A program made the translations under genes and the position numbers. The notes beneath the pieces are model-generated. The model searched no databases. It was not told the origin of the DNA and was given only the letters and a program-made list of their open reading frames with translations. Positions 32,467-42,412 of a stretch of 64,000 nt of DNA are shown here, piece by piece. The first letter of the stretch is position 1. Every line of letters begins with the position of its first letter. Location of the stretch: contig NZ_CP075691.1 of assembly GCF_020026305.1 (NCBI RefSeq), forward strand, positions 1,984,001 through 2,048,000, given 5' to 3'. The stretch comes from Streptomyces sp. 135. GTDB taxonomy: Bacteria > Actinomycetota > Actinomycetes > Streptomycetales > Streptomycetaceae.

Positions 32467-32502
32467 CGTACGAGTGTACATATCGTTGCGTACGACCGTA
32501 CA
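32467..32502 (-). promoter_or_regulatory. Paired TetR operator at the SMR promoter
   Basis: Two 14-bp copies, CGTACGAGTGTACA (32467-32480) and CGTACGACCGTACA (32489-32502), are spaced 22 bp apart, two helical turns. Each has a GTAC...GTAC inverted core. They begin 2 bp from the SMR start codon and must overlap its promoter, so binding by the adjacent TetR protein would shut transcription. Confidence 0.75.
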
Positions 32503-32583
32503 TAACTCGGCGGGCTAAGGTGACGCGATCACTGTGGGGGGCCACAGGACGCACGCACGACACACCATGGAGCGCGAGAGCAG

Positions 32584-33738
32584 ATGCCGGACACACCGGG
32601 GTGGGGACCTCAGGGTCCGCGGACAGGACCAGGACACGACGGGCCGGGGCACGGGACAGCGCGGTACGGAGCACCTCCGTACGGAGCCGGAGCCCCGTAC
32701 CCGCCGCCGTACGGCTGGGGACAGCAGGGCCCCTGGGGCCCGCCGCCTCCGCCCCCGCCCAAGCCCGGCGTCATCCCGCTCGCCCCGCTCGGCGTCGACC
32801 ACGTCCTCGGCGGCGCCTTCGCCACGATGCGGCGCTACGCCAAGCCGCTCTTCGGCGCCGCCCTGGCCGCGTACGCGCTGTACGCCGTCGTGCTGGGGGC
32901 CGCGCTCGGCATCGCGTACGTGGTCGCCCGGGACCACTACGCGGCCCTGTCCGCGGACGGGGCGGAGTTCACCTGGGAGCACGGCAAACCGGTGCTGGTC
33001 GCGTTCGGCGCCGTCTGGGCGGCCGGCCTGGTCGGCGCGCTCGCCGTCAACTCGTTCGTGCAGGCCTCGGTCGCGGCGACCCTGCACGAGGCGGTACTCG
33101 GCCGCCCCGCGACCTTCCGCGCCGTGACGCGCAGGGCCTGGTCGCGGACCCCGGCGGTGGCGGCCGTGACACTGCCGCTCGCGCTCATCCTGCTCCTGCC
33201 GCTCGCCCTGTTCGCTCTCTTCTTCGTCGCCGTCTTCGTGACGGTCCTGACCGACGCGACCGCTCCCCTCGGCCTGCTCTTCCTCCTCTTCCTCCTCGTG
33301 ATCCCCCTGTCGGCCTGGCTGTACGTCCTGTTCGCCTTCGCCCCCGCGGCCACCGTCCTCGAATCGGCGAGCCCGCTCACCGCGCTGCGCCGCTCGGTAC
33401 ACCTCGTCCGGGGCGCCTGGTGGCGCGCGTTCGGCATCTCGCTGCTCGCCGGCGCGATGGTGATGATCGTGTCCCTCGTATACCAACTGCCCATGCAATT
33501 CGCCGCACCCGAGCCGCCCGTGGTCACCCCGGACACCTCCGCGTCCGAAGTGATGCTGGACCAACTGCGCTCGCGGACCGGCCTGTACGCGGTGGCAGCC
33601 CTGCTCGGCACCCTCCTCACCCAGCTGGCGGCCGCGGTCTTCCTCCCCTTGGTCACCGCCCTCCTCTACGTGGACCGCCGCATCCGCAAGGAGGACTTGG
33701 CCCACACCTTGGCGGAGGCGTCTGCGGAGCGGCAGTGA
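32584..33738 (+). CDS. Multipass membrane protein with Pro/Gly-rich N-terminus
   Basis: A 384-residue protein. The first 60 residues are Pro/Gly/Tyr-rich (YGWGQQGPWGPPPPPPPKPG) and disordered. About six membrane helices follow, including a long double stretch ALILLLPLALFALFFVAVFV with LFLLFLLVIPLSAWLYVLFA. The order resembles the DUF7847/glycerophosphodiester phosphodiesterase membrane-domain group, found near cell-envelope genes. ESASPLTALRRSVHLVRGAW is the usual amphipathic segment of this group. No catalytic domain is present. Function unknown. A strong terminator follows. Confidence 0.8.
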   Translation: MPDTPGWGPQGPRTGPGHDGPGHGTARYGAPPYGAGAPYPPPYGWGQQGPWGPPPPPPPKPGVIPLAPLGVDHVLGGAFATMRRYAKPLFGAALAAYALYAVVLGAALGIAYVVARDHYAALSADGAEFTWEHGKPVLVAFGAVWAAGLVGALAVNSFVQASVAATLHEAVLGRPATFRAVTRRAWSRTPAVAAVTLPLALILLLPLALFALFFVAVFVTVLTDATAPLGLLFLLFLLVIPLSAWLYVLFAFAPAATVLESASPLTALRRSVHLVRGAWWRAFGISLLAGAMVMIVSLVYQLPMQFAAPEPPVVTPDTSASEVMLDQLRSRTGLYAVAALLGTLLTQLAAAVFLPLVTALLYVDRRIRKEDLAHTLAEASAERQ

Positions 33739-33780
33739 CATGGAAGACCCCTGAGGGCGCGGAACGCGACGACGACACGA

Positions 33781-33814
33781 CGAAGCCCCCCGGAGAATCC
33801 TCCGGGGGGCTTCG
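33781..33814. terminator. Bidirectional terminator
   Basis: A perfect 15-bp stem, CGAAGCCCCCCGGAG (33781-33795) with CTCCGGGGGGCTTCG (33800-33814), and tetraloop AATC. It separates the membrane protein gene from the end of the convergent suf operon. Confidence 0.95.
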
Positions 33815-33873
33815 CGACACAGCCGCACAGCGAACGACCGCTCAGCCGATCAACCGCTCGGCAGAGCCTCGAC

Positions 33874-34209
33874 TCAGACGTTGAATCCGAGCGCCCGCAG
33901 CTGCTCGCGGCCCTCGTCCGTGATCTTGTCCGGGCCCCACGGCGGCATCCAGACCCAGTTGATCCGGAGCTCGTTCACGATGCCGTCGGTGGCGGACTTC
34001 GCCTGGTCCTCGATGACGTCCGTCAGCGGGCAGGCCGCCGAGGTGAGCGTCATGTCGATCGTCGCGATGTTCGCGTCGTCGACGTGGATGCCGTAGATCA
34101 GGCCGAGGTTGACGACGTCGATGCCCAGCTCGGGGTCGACGACGTCGTACAGCGCCTCGCGGACCTCTTCTTCCGAAGCCGGCTTGGTCAGAGTCTCGTT
34201 CTCGCTCAT
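33874..34209 (-). CDS. sufT: Iron-sulfur assembly factor SufT
   Basis: A 111-residue DUF59/MIP18 domain protein. VREALYDVVDPELGIDVVNL is the family signature, and TLTSAACPLTDVIEDQAK holds the conserved Cys. SufT helps mature Fe-S proteins together with the SUF machine. It is the last gene of the suf operon; the ATG overlaps the SufU stop by 4 bp (ATGA). Its stop lies 60 bp before the strong terminator. Confidence 0.93.
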   Translation of the reverse strand: MSENETLTKPASEEEVREALYDVVDPELGIDVVNLGLIYGIHVDDANIATIDMTLTSAACPLTDVIEDQAKSATDGIVNELRINWVWMPPWGPDKITDEGREQLRALGFNV

Positions 34210-34676
34210 GCGGTCTTCCTCTCAGCGACGTCGTCGGTACCCAGCGCCTGGGCCGTCGCGTCCTTCCACGCCATCCAGCTCAGCAGCGCGCACTTGACGC
34301 GCGCCGGGTACTTGGAGACCCCGGCGAACGCGACGGCGTCCTCCAGGACCTCCTCCATGGCGTCGTCCGGCTCCAGCTTGCCCTTGGACTGCATCAGCTC
34401 CAGGAACACCTCCTGGATCTTCTGCGCCTCGGCGAGCTCCTTGCCGACCAGGAGGTCGTTCAGGACGGACGCGCTGGCCTGGCTGATGGAGCAGCCCTGG
34501 CCCTCGTACGACACGTCGGCGATGGTCGACCCGTCGTACTTCACGCGCAGGGTGATCTCGTCCCCGCACGTCGGGTTGACGTGGTGCACCTCGGCGTCGC
34601 CATCGCGCAGACCACGACCATGCGGGTGCTTGTAGTGGTCCAGGATGACTTCCTGGTACATCGAATCCAGCTTCAC
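34206..34676 (-). CDS. sufU: SufU zinc-dependent sulfur acceptor
   Basis: A 156-residue IscU-like protein of the SufU type. The three conserved Cys are in HHVNPTCGDE, GQGCSISQAS and ARVKCALLSWMAWK, with Asp in CGDE, which together hold zinc. SufU accepts the persulfide from SufS and passes it to SufBCD. It is longer than IscU by the usual insertion before the last Cys. It lies 16 bp downstream of sufS and overlaps sufT. Confidence 0.96.
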   Translation of the reverse strand: MKLDSMYQEVILDHYKHPHGRGLRDGDAEVHHVNPTCGDEITLRVKYDGSTIADVSYEGQGCSISQASASVLNDLLVGKELAEAQKIQEVFLELMQSKGKLEPDDAMEEVLEDAVAFAGVSKYPARVKCALLSWMAWKDATAQALGTDDVAERKTA

Positions 34677-34692
34677 GTTCCCAGCCAGCCCC

Positions 34693-35961
34693 TCAGCCGA
34701 AGAAGTTCCGTACGTGCTCCAGGCCGTCGACGAGGGCGTCGATCTCGCCGGGCGTGGAGTACAGATAGAACGACGCTCGCGTGGTCGCAGGAATTCCGTA
34801 GCGGAGGCAGACGGGGCGGGCGCAGTGGTGACCCACGCGGACCGCGATGCCTTCCTCGTCCAGGACCTGGCCCACGTCGTGCGGGTGGATGTCGCCGAGC
34901 GTGAAGGAGATCGCGGCGCCGCGGTCCTCGGCCGTCGTCGGACCGATGATCCGGAGGTCCGGGACCTCGAGGAGGCGCTTGACCGCGTACTCGGTGATCG
35001 CGTGCTCGTGCGCGGCGATCTTGTCCATGCCGATGGCCGAGAGGTAGTCGACGGCCGCGCCCAGGCCCACGGCCTGGGAGACCGGCGGCGTGCCCGCCTC
35101 GAACTTGTGCGGCGCGGGAGCGTACGTCGACGAGTTCATCGACACGGTCTCGATCATCTCGCCGCCGCCGAGGAACGGCGGCAGGTCCTCCAGGAGCTCC
35201 TGGCGTCCCCACAGCACACCGATGCCCGTCGGGCCGCACATCTTGTGGCCGGTGAAGGCCACGAAGTCGGCCTGGAGCGCCTGCACGTCCAGCGGCATGT
35301 GCGGGGCGGCCTGCGAGGCGTCGATGAGGACGAGCGCGCCGACCTCCTGGGCGCGGCGCACGATGGCCTCGACCGGGTTGAGCGTGCCCAGGATGTTCGA
35401 CACCAGCACGAAGGAGACGATCTTCGTCTTCTCGGTGATGATCTCGTCGATGTTGGAGAGGTCCAGGCGACCGTCGTCGGTGAGGCCGAACCACTTCAGC
35501 TTCGCGCCCGTGCGCTGCGAGAGCAGCTGCCACGGCACGATGTTGGAGTGGTGCTCCATCTCCGTGATGACGATCTCGGTCTCGTGGTCCACGCGGTAGG
35601 GCTCATCGGCCCAGCCCAGCATGTTGGCCACGAGGTTGAGCGACTCGGAGGCGTTCTTGGTGAAGATCACCTCGTCGCGGCTGGGCGCGTTGATGAACGC
35701 GGCGACCTTGTCACGGGCGCCCTCGTACAGCGCCGTGGCCTCCTCGGCGAGGACGTGCACACCGCGGTGGACGTTGGCGTTGTGCTGCTCGTAGTACTCG
35801 TTCAGCACGTCGAGGACCTGGCGCGGCGTCTGCGAGGTCGCCGCGTTGTCCAGGTACACGAGCTTCTTGCCGTCGTGGATCGTGCGATCCAGGATCGGGA
35901 AGTCCTTGCGGATCGCCTCGGTGTCGAGGAGGCCGGAAAGCCCCTGGTGGGCCACTGTCAC
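34693..35961 (-). CDS. sufS: Cysteine desulfurase SufS
   Basis: A 422-residue class V aminotransferase fold enzyme that removes sulfur from L-cysteine with PLP. The PLP lysine is in FVAFTGHKMCGPTGIGVLWG, and the persulfide-forming Cys is in VRVGHHCARP. The N-terminal part contains YLDNAATSQTPRQVLDVLNE. The GTG start overlaps the sufC stop (GTGA). It pairs with SufU in this operon. Confidence 0.97.
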   Translation of the reverse strand: MTVAHQGLSGLLDTEAIRKDFPILDRTIHDGKKLVYLDNAATSQTPRQVLDVLNEYYEQHNANVHRGVHVLAEEATALYEGARDKVAAFINAPSRDEVIFTKNASESLNLVANMLGWADEPYRVDHETEIVITEMEHHSNIVPWQLLSQRTGAKLKWFGLTDDGRLDLSNIDEIITEKTKIVSFVLVSNILGTLNPVEAIVRRAQEVGALVLIDASQAAPHMPLDVQALQADFVAFTGHKMCGPTGIGVLWGRQELLEDLPPFLGGGEMIETVSMNSSTYAPAPHKFEAGTPPVSQAVGLGAAVDYLSAIGMDKIAAHEHAITEYAVKRLLEVPDLRIIGPTTAEDRGAAISFTLGDIHPHDVGQVLDEEGIAVRVGHHCARPVCLRYGIPATTRASFYLYSTPGEIDALVDGLEHVRNFFG

Positions 35962-36722
35962 GCGGATGCGCCGCCCTTCGTGTAAGCCTCGTAGCCCTCG
36001 GCCTCGAGCTTGTCGGCGAGCTCGGCGCCGCCGGACTCGGCGATGCGGCCGTTCGCGAAGACGTGCACGAAGTCGGGCTTGATGTAGCGCAGGATGCGCG
36101 TGTAGTGCGTGATCAGGAGCGTGCCGACCTCGCCGGTCTCCCGGACGCGGTTGACGCCGTCCGAGACCTGGCGCAGCGCGTCGACGTCCAGACCGGAGTC
36201 CGTCTCGTCGAGGATCGCGATCTTCGGCTTGAGGAGTTCCATCTGGAGGATCTCGTGGCGCTTCTTCTCACCGCCGGAGAAGCCCTCGTTCACGTTGCGC
36301 TCGGCGAAGGCCGGGTCCATCTGGAGCTGCTCCATCGCGGACTTGACCTCCTTCACCCAGGTGCGCAGCTTGGGGGCTTCGCCGCGGATCGCCGTCGCCG
36401 ACGTACGCAGGAAGTTGGAGACCGAGACGCCGGGGACCTCGACCGGGTACTGCATGGCGAGGAACATGCCGGCGCGGGCGCGCTCGTCGACGGACATCTC
36501 CAGGACGTCCTCGCCGTCGAGGGTGACGCTGCCCTGGGTGATCGTGTACTTGGGGTGACCCGCGATGGAGTAGGCGAGCGTCGACTTGCCGGAGCCGTTC
36601 GGGCCCATGATGGCGTGGGTCTCGCCCTGCTTCACGGTCAGGTCGACGCCCTTGAGGATCTCCTTGGTGGAGTTGTCGGCCTCGACGGTGACGTGCAGGT
36701 CCTTGATTTCAAGCGTTGCCAT
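35958..36722 (-). CDS. sufC: SUF scaffold ATPase SufC
   Basis: A 254-residue ABC-type ATPase of the SufBCD scaffold. Walker A is GPNGSGKSTL, the signature is FSGGEKKRHEILQ, and Walker B is IAILDETDSGLDVDALRQVS. It has no membrane partner and acts in the cytosol to power cluster assembly. It begins 7 bp after the ferredoxin gene and overlaps sufS. Length is standard. Confidence 0.97.
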   Translation of the reverse strand: MATLEIKDLHVTVEADNSTKEILKGVDLTVKQGETHAIMGPNGSGKSTLAYSIAGHPKYTITQGSVTLDGEDVLEMSVDERARAGMFLAMQYPVEVPGVSVSNFLRTSATAIRGEAPKLRTWVKEVKSAMEQLQMDPAFAERNVNEGFSGGEKKRHEILQMELLKPKIAILDETDSGLDVDALRQVSDGVNRVRETGEVGTLLITHYTRILRYIKPDFVHVFANGRIAESGGAELADKLEAEGYEAYTKGGASA

Positions 36723-36729
36723 GGGTGCC

Positions 36730-37059
36730 TCAGGACTCCTGGGAGAGGGGGGCGCCTACGTCAACGAGGACGCTGCCCCCTTCGATCTTTACGGGGTATA
36801 CGGGGACGGGGCGCGTCGCGGGAAGGCCGGACGGCTTGCCGGTGCGGAGGTCGAACGCGGAGCCGTGCAGCCAGCACTCGATCTGGCAGTCCTCCACCTC
36901 GCCCTCGGAGAGGGAGACGTTCGCGTGCGAGCAGATGTCGTGGATCGCGAACACCTCGCCCTCGGTGTGGACGACCGAGACCGGCGTGCCGTCGAGTTCC
37001 ACCCGCTTGGGGGTGTCCTCCTCCAGCTCGCCCAGTCCGCAGACGCGTACGAAGGTCAT
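36730..37059 (-). CDS. Rieske-type ferredoxin of the suf operon
   Basis: A 109-residue Rieske [2Fe-2S] ferredoxin. The ligand pairs are CSHANVSL (Cys-His) and CWLHGSAFD (Cys-His), separated by about 16 residues. This small electron carrier is usual between sufD and sufC in actinobacterial operons, and might supply electrons to cluster assembly. It is often named after dioxygenase ferredoxins without support. The ATG overlaps the sufD stop (ATGA). Confidence 0.92.
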   Translation of the reverse strand: MTFVRVCGLGELEEDTPKRVELDGTPVSVVHTEGEVFAIHDICSHANVSLSEGEVEDCQIECWLHGSAFDLRTGKPSGLPATRPVPVYPVKIEGGSVLVDVGAPLSQES

Positions 37060-38237
37060 GCGACCGTCGCCTCCAGCTCCTCTTCGATCTTCGCGATGAG
37101 GCGCTCCTCGACGTCCGGCAGACCGATCTGCTGGACCAGCTCGGCGAAGAAGCCGCGGACGACCAGGCGGCGCGCCTCGTCCTCCGGGATGCCGCGCGAC
37201 TGGAGGTAGAACAGCTGCTCGTCGTCGAAGCGGCCGGTCGCCGAGGCGTGGCCCGCGCCGACGATCTCGCCGGTCTCGATCTCCAGGTTCGGGACCGAGT
37301 CCACGCGGGCGCCGTCGGTCAGCACGAGGTTGCGGTTCATCTCGTACGTGTCCGTGCCCTCGGCGGCGGCCTCGATGAGGACGTCGCCGATCCACACCGC
37401 GTGGGCGTCGTCGCCCTGGAGCGCGCCCTTGTAGACGACGTTCGACTTGCAGTGCGGGGTGTTGTGGTCGACCAGGAGTCGGTGCTCCTGGTGCTGGCCG
37501 GCGTCGGTGACGTAGAGACCGAAGAGCTCGGCCTCGCCGCCGGTGCCCGCGTACTCGACGCGGGGGTGCAGGCGGACCAGGTCACCGCCGAAGGTGACGA
37601 CGACGGACTTGAAGGAGGCGTCGCGGCCGACCAGGGCGTTGTGCTGGGCGACGTGCACCGCCTTGTCGTCCCAGTCCTGGACGGAGACGACGGTCAGCTT
37701 GGCGCCGTCGCCGACGATGAAGTCGACGTTGGCGGCGAGCACGGCGTCACCGGTGTGGTCGATGACGACCAGGGCCTCGGCGAAGGCGCCCAGCTCGATC
37801 ACCTGGTGCGCGAAGGCGGTGCCGCCCTCGCCGTGCACGGCGATGCGGATGGGCTCGGTGAGCACGGCCTCCTTGGGGACCGTCACGACCGAGGCCTTCT
37901 CGAAGGACGAGTAGGCCTGCGCGGCCACGCGGTCGACGGGCTTGCCCGCCCTGCCGACGCGCGCGTCGTCCCGGCCCACCGTCTCCTGGGTGACGCCCTC
38001 GGGGGCGCTCACCTCGACGCGGATGCCGCCGTCGGCGACCGCCGTGCCGTCGTGCAGCCCGCGCAGGCGCTCCAGCGGCGTGAACCGCCACTCCTCCTCG
38101 CGGCCGTGGGGGACCGGGAAGTCCGCCACGTCGTAGGAGGGGGGTGCGCTCATGCGGGTGGCGACGGTGGACTCGGCGGCCACCGCGATCGAGCCGGCGG
38201 TAGTGGAGCCCACCGGGATGTTCTGAGCCTCAGCCAT
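37056..38237 (-). CDS. sufD: SUF scaffold protein SufD
   Basis: A 393-residue SufBD-fold beta-helix protein. The C-terminal core contains AGHASATGRFDDEQLFYLQS and RRLVVRGFFAELVQQIGLPD, which is typical of SufD. With SufB and SufC it forms the cluster-building scaffold. Before it is an unusually long gap for this operon (68 bp after sufB), perhaps holding a ribosome site only (GAGAGAGAGC). A 4-bp overlap joins it to the ferredoxin. Confidence 0.95.
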   Translation of the reverse strand: MAEAQNIPVGSTTAGSIAVAAESTVATRMSAPPSYDVADFPVPHGREEEWRFTPLERLRGLHDGTAVADGGIRVEVSAPEGVTQETVGRDDARVGRAGKPVDRVAAQAYSSFEKASVVTVPKEAVLTEPIRIAVHGEGGTAFAHQVIELGAFAEALVVIDHTGDAVLAANVDFIVGDGAKLTVVSVQDWDDKAVHVAQHNALVGRDASFKSVVVTFGGDLVRLHPRVEYAGTGGEAELFGLYVTDAGQHQEHRLLVDHNTPHCKSNVVYKGALQGDDAHAVWIGDVLIEAAAEGTDTYEMNRNLVLTDGARVDSVPNLEIETGEIVGAGHASATGRFDDEQLFYLQSRGIPEDEARRLVVRGFFAELVQQIGLPDVEERLIAKIEEELEATVA

Positions 38238-38305
38238 GGCTGTCGTCGTGCTCTCTCTCTGCGCTCTGCGTAAGAAGTCTGCTCGCTGCGGGACGGTGTC
38301 CGGTC

Positions 38306-39727
38306 TTAACCGACCGAACCCTCCATCTGCAGCTCGATCAGCCGGTTCAGCTCCAGGGCGTACTCCATGGGCAGCTCCTTGGCGATCGGCTCCACGAAGC
38401 CGCGGACGATCATCGCCATGGCCTCGAACTCGGTCATGCCGCGGCTCATCAGGTAGAAGAGCTGGTCGTCGGAGACCTTGGAGACGGTCGCCTCGTGGCC
38501 CATCGACACGTCGTCCTCGCGGACGTCGACGTAGGGGTAGGTGTCCGAGCGGGAGATCGTGTCGACGAGCAGCGCGTCGCAGAGCACGTTCGACTTCGAT
38601 CCGGCGGCGCCCTCACCGATCTCGACGAGGCCGCGGTACGACGTACGACCGCCGCCGCGCGCCACCGACTTGGAGACGATGTTGGAGGAGGTGTTCGGCG
38701 CCATGTGGACCATCTTGGAGCCGGCGTCCTGGTGCTGGCCCTCGCCCGCGAAGGCGATGGACAGCGTCTCGCCCTTGGCGTGCTCGCCCATGAGGTAGAC
38801 GGCCGGGTACTTCATGGTGACCTTGGAACCGATGTTGCCGTCGATCCACTCCATGGTCGCGCCCTCGTACGCCACGGCGCGCTTGGTGACCAGGTTGTAG
38901 ACGTTGTTCGACCAGTTCTGGATCGTCGTGTAGCGGCAGCGGCCGCCCTTCTTCACGATGATCTCGACGACGGCGGAGTGCAGCGAGTCCGACTTGTAGA
39001 TCGGCGCGGTGCAGCCCTCGACGTAGTGGACGTAGGCGTCCTCGTCGACGATGATCAGCGTCCGCTCGAACTGGCCCATGTTCTCCGTGTTGATACGGAA
39101 GTAGGCCTGGAGCGGGATCTCGACGTGCACGCCCTTGGGGACGTAGATGAACGAGCCGCCCGACCACACGGCGGTGTTCAGCGACGCGAACTTGTTGTCG
39201 CCGACGGGGATGACGGTCCCGAAGTACTCCTTGAAGAGCTCCGGATGCTCCTTCAGTGCCGTGTCGGTGTCGAGGAAGATGACGCCCTGCTCCTCCAGGT
39301 CCTCGCGGATCTGGTGGTAGACGACCTCCGACTCGTACTGGGCCGCGACACCGGCGACGAGGCGCTGCTTCTCCGCCTCGGGGATGCCGAGCTTGTCGTA
39401 CGTGTTCTTGATGTCCTCGGGCAGGTCCTCCCAGGACTCCGCCTGCTTCTCCGTGGAGCGCACGAAGTACTTGATGTTGTCGAAGTCGATGCCGGAGAGG
39501 TCCGAGCCCCAGTTCGGCATGGGCTTCTTGTCGAAGAGGCGCAGGCCCTTGAGGCGCAGCTTCGTCATCCACTCCGGCTCGGACTTCTTGGCCGAGATGT
39601 CCCGGACGACGTCCTCGTTGATGCCGCGCTTGGCAGAGGCACCCGCCGCGTCGGAGTCGGCCCAGCCGTATTCGTAGTTGCCCAGGCCCTCGAGCTCAGG
39701 GTGGGCAGTCTCCGTGGGGAGAGTCAT
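38306..39727 (-). CDS. sufB: SUF scaffold protein SufB
   Basis: A 473-residue SufB. The central part contains [20 protein letters not shown], with the Cys important for cluster binding, and [20 protein letters not shown]. The C-terminus has [26 protein letters not shown] lies before the ATG, which decides the start over upstream in-frame readings. It overlaps the sufR stop by 4 bp (ATGA), so repressor and scaffold are coupled. Confidence 0.96.
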   Translation of the reverse strand: MTLPTETAHPELEGLGNYEYGWADSDAAGASAKRGINEDVVRDISAKKSEPEWMTKLRLKGLRLFDKKPMPNWGSDLSGIDFDNIKYFVRSTEKQAESWEDLPEDIKNTYDKLGIPEAEKQRLVAGVAAQYESEVVYHQIREDLEEQGVIFLDTDTALKEHPELFKEYFGTVIPVGDNKFASLNTAVWSGGSFIYVPKGVHVEIPLQAYFRINTENMGQFERTLIIVDEDAYVHYVEGCTAPIYKSDSLHSAVVEIIVKKGGRCRYTTIQNWSNNVYNLVTKRAVAYEGATMEWIDGNIGSKVTMKYPAVYLMGEHAKGETLSIAFAGEGQHQDAGSKMVHMAPNTSSNIVSKSVARGGGRTSYRGLVEIGEGAAGSKSNVLCDALLVDTISRSDTYPYVDVREDDVSMGHEATVSKVSDDQLFYLMSRGMTEFEAMAMIVRGFVEPIAKELPMEYALELNRLIELQMEGSVG

Positions 39728-40473
39728 GCGGGGTTCCTCCCGGCCGTGCTTGCTGATGCTGGTGTGGTGGTCCGTGTGGTGCTGTCGCCGCTGCTGCCAC
39801 TGCGCGGGATGAACGTCGTGCAGACGCCGTCTCCGTGGGCGATGGTGGCGAGGCGCTGCACATGCGTGCCGAGCAGTGCGGAGAACATTTCCGTCTCCGC
39901 CTCGCACAGCTGCGGGAACTGCTCGGCGACATGGGCGACAGGGCAGTGGTGCTGGCAGAGCTGCTCGCCGACCGGTGCGCTGCGCGCCGTAGCAGCGTAC
40001 CCGTCGGCGGTCAATGCCTTGGCCAGAGCCTCGGTGCGCTGTTCGGGTGGTGCGGCGTCGATCGCTTCCCGGTACGCCTCGGCCTGCGCGGCGAGCCGCT
40101 CGCGGGCGAAGGCGACGAGCGCGCCCTCGCCGTGCCGCTCGGTGATCCAGCGCAGGGCCTCGGCGGCGAGCTTGTCGTAGGACTGGTCGAAGGCGTCGCG
40201 GCCGCAGTCGGTCAGGGCGAAGACCTTCGCGGGGCGACCCCGGGTCCGCGCGCCGTAGACACGCTGCTCACGAGGCTCGACGACGTTCTCGTGGACGAGG
40301 GAGTCGAGGTGCCGGCGGACGGCCGCCTGGGTGAGACCGAGACGCTTCGCGAGGTCGGCGACGGTGGAGGGGCCGTGGTCCAGGATGGAGCGCGCGACCC
40401 GGTTGCGTGTGGATCGGTCCGACCGCAACCCGGCCGCGAGTTCCTCCTGCGGAGCCTCGCCAACGTTTTTCAC
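39724..40473 (-). CDS. sufR: Iron-sulfur-sensing repressor SufR
   Basis: A 249-residue regulator. The N-terminal winged helix reads [20 protein letters not shown] and the effector domain carries a C-x3-C pair in [14 protein letters not shown] plus a Cys in [10 protein letters not shown], the usual [4Fe-4S]-binding set. SufR represses suf when clusters are sufficient. The GTG at 40473 is the chosen start: AACAAT at about -10 and TTGTCA 18 bp further up put the transcript start on the GTG itself (leaderless). The operator-like CAAC-N6-GTTG overlaps this start. Longer in-frame forms using TTG would include a TTA codon and lack support. Confidence 0.93.
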   Translation of the reverse strand: MKNVGEAPQEELAAGLRSDRSTRNRVARSILDHGPSTVADLAKRLGLTQAAVRRHLDSLVHENVVEPREQRVYGARTRGRPAKVFALTDCGRDAFDQSYDKLAAEALRWITERHGEGALVAFARERLAAQAEAYREAIDAAPPEQRTEALAKALTADGYAATARSAPVGEQLCQHHCPVAHVAEQFPQLCEAETEMFSALLGTHVQRLATIAHGDGVCTTFIPRSGSSGDSTTRTTTPASASTAGRNPA

Positions 40474-40486
40474 AACGCCATTGTTG
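40473..40486 (-). promoter_or_regulatory. SufR operator-like palindrome at sufR start
   Basis: CAAC-GCCATT-GTTG, a perfect CAAC-N6-GTTG inverted repeat, matches the published cyanobacterial SufR operator consensus. It overlaps the predicted -10 box, transcript start and GTG codon of sufR, so binding by SufR would close the whole operon. Confidence 0.78.
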
Positions 40487-40544
40487 CGTAATTCCTCAGA
40501 CCCTGACAACCCGCGTCCGGAGCACGGCCCGGTGCGCTACATCA

Positions 40545-40560
40545 CTTAGGCATACCTAAG
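40545..40560. promoter_or_regulatory. Iron-box-like palindrome
   Basis: A perfect palindrome CTTAGG-CATA-CCTAAG lies between the divergent sufR and ABC genes. On the reverse strand, TTAGGTATGCCTAAGTGAT agrees with 14 of 19 positions of the IdeR/DmdR iron-box consensus. An iron repressor could thus influence either gene. The second half is weak. Confidence 0.55.
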
Positions 40561-40659
40561 CTGACCTGCGGAAACGATCACCGAGGACCACCGGCTGCCG
40601 GGGAACCGACCGCGCCCCGCCGACCCGGCGCCCGCGCCATGTCCCTAGACTTGCCCACC

Positions 40660-41579
<920 letters not shown>

Positions 41580-41583
<4 letters not shown>

Positions 41584-42350
41584 GCGCCGCCGGTACGTAC
41601 ACGCCGAAGCCGGGCGCCGCCCCGCTCCCCCGCATGATCGCCGCGCAGGCGGCCCTGGAGACGAGGATGCTGCTGCGCAACGGCGAGCAGCTGCTCCTCA
41701 CCGTCGTGATCCCGACCCTGCTGCTCGTGCTGTTCAGCGCCGTGGACATCATCGACACGGGCAAGGGCGAGGCCGTGGACTTCCTCGCGCCCGGCGTCCT
41801 CGCGCTCGCCGTGATGTCGACGGCCTTCACCGGCCAGGCCATCGCGACCGGCTTCGAGCGGCGCTACGGCGTGCTCAAGCGGCTCGGCGCCTCCCCACTG
41901 CCCCGCTGGGGGCTGATGGCGGCCAAGACCCTCTCCGTGCTGGTCACCGAGGTCCTCCAGGTCGCGCTGCTGACGGCCATCGCGTTCGCGCTCGGCTGGT
42001 CGCCGCACGGTAACCCCGTCTCCGTCCTGCTCCTGCTGCTCCTCGGCACGGCGGCCTTCTCCGGGCTCGGCCTGCTGATGGCGGGCACGCTCAAGGCCGA
42101 GGCGACGCTGGCGGCCGCGAACCTCGTCTTCCTGCTCCTCCTCGTGGGCGGCGGCGTCATCGTGCCGCTCGACAAGTTCCCCGGGGCGGTCCAGTCGGCC
42201 CTCGGCCTGCTGCCCGTCTCGGCGCTCTCGGAGGGGCTGCGCGACGTCCTCCAGCACGGCGCGGGCATGCCGTGGGCGGACCTCGGGATCCTCGCGGTGT
42301 GGGCGGTCCTCGGGCTCGGCGCGGCGGCGAAGTTCTTCCGCTGGGAGTAG
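41580..42350 (+). CDS. ABC-2 type exporter permease
   Basis: A 256-residue ABC-2 permease with six membrane helices after a 40-residue N-terminus. FERRYGVLKRLGASPLPRWG is the ABC-2 coupling segment, and the long stretch ALLTAIAFALGWSP with PVSVLLLLLLGTAAFSGLGL makes the central helices. It begins inside the ATPase stop (ATGA). Together they form a drug- or lipid-type exporter. In some actinobacteria this pair precedes ctaA, so a role in haem or cytochrome assembly is conceivable but unproven. Confidence 0.92.
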
Positions 42351-42412
42351 CCGGACGCCGGATACGTCCCCCTCGTGAAGCCGTGCACAAGCGGCCCCCT
42401 ACGATGGGTCGC

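Noticed and set aside
36063..38273. A 736-codon open frame on the plus strand antisense to sufC-sufD
   Set aside because: Low-complexity Arg/Gly/Val composition, no motif, and full overlap with suf genes of known function.
40474..40509. A longer SufR starting at TTG 40509 with a TTA codon, implying bldA control
   Set aside because: The upstream segment overlaps the promoter and operator signals, and the GTG at 40473 gives the usual family length.
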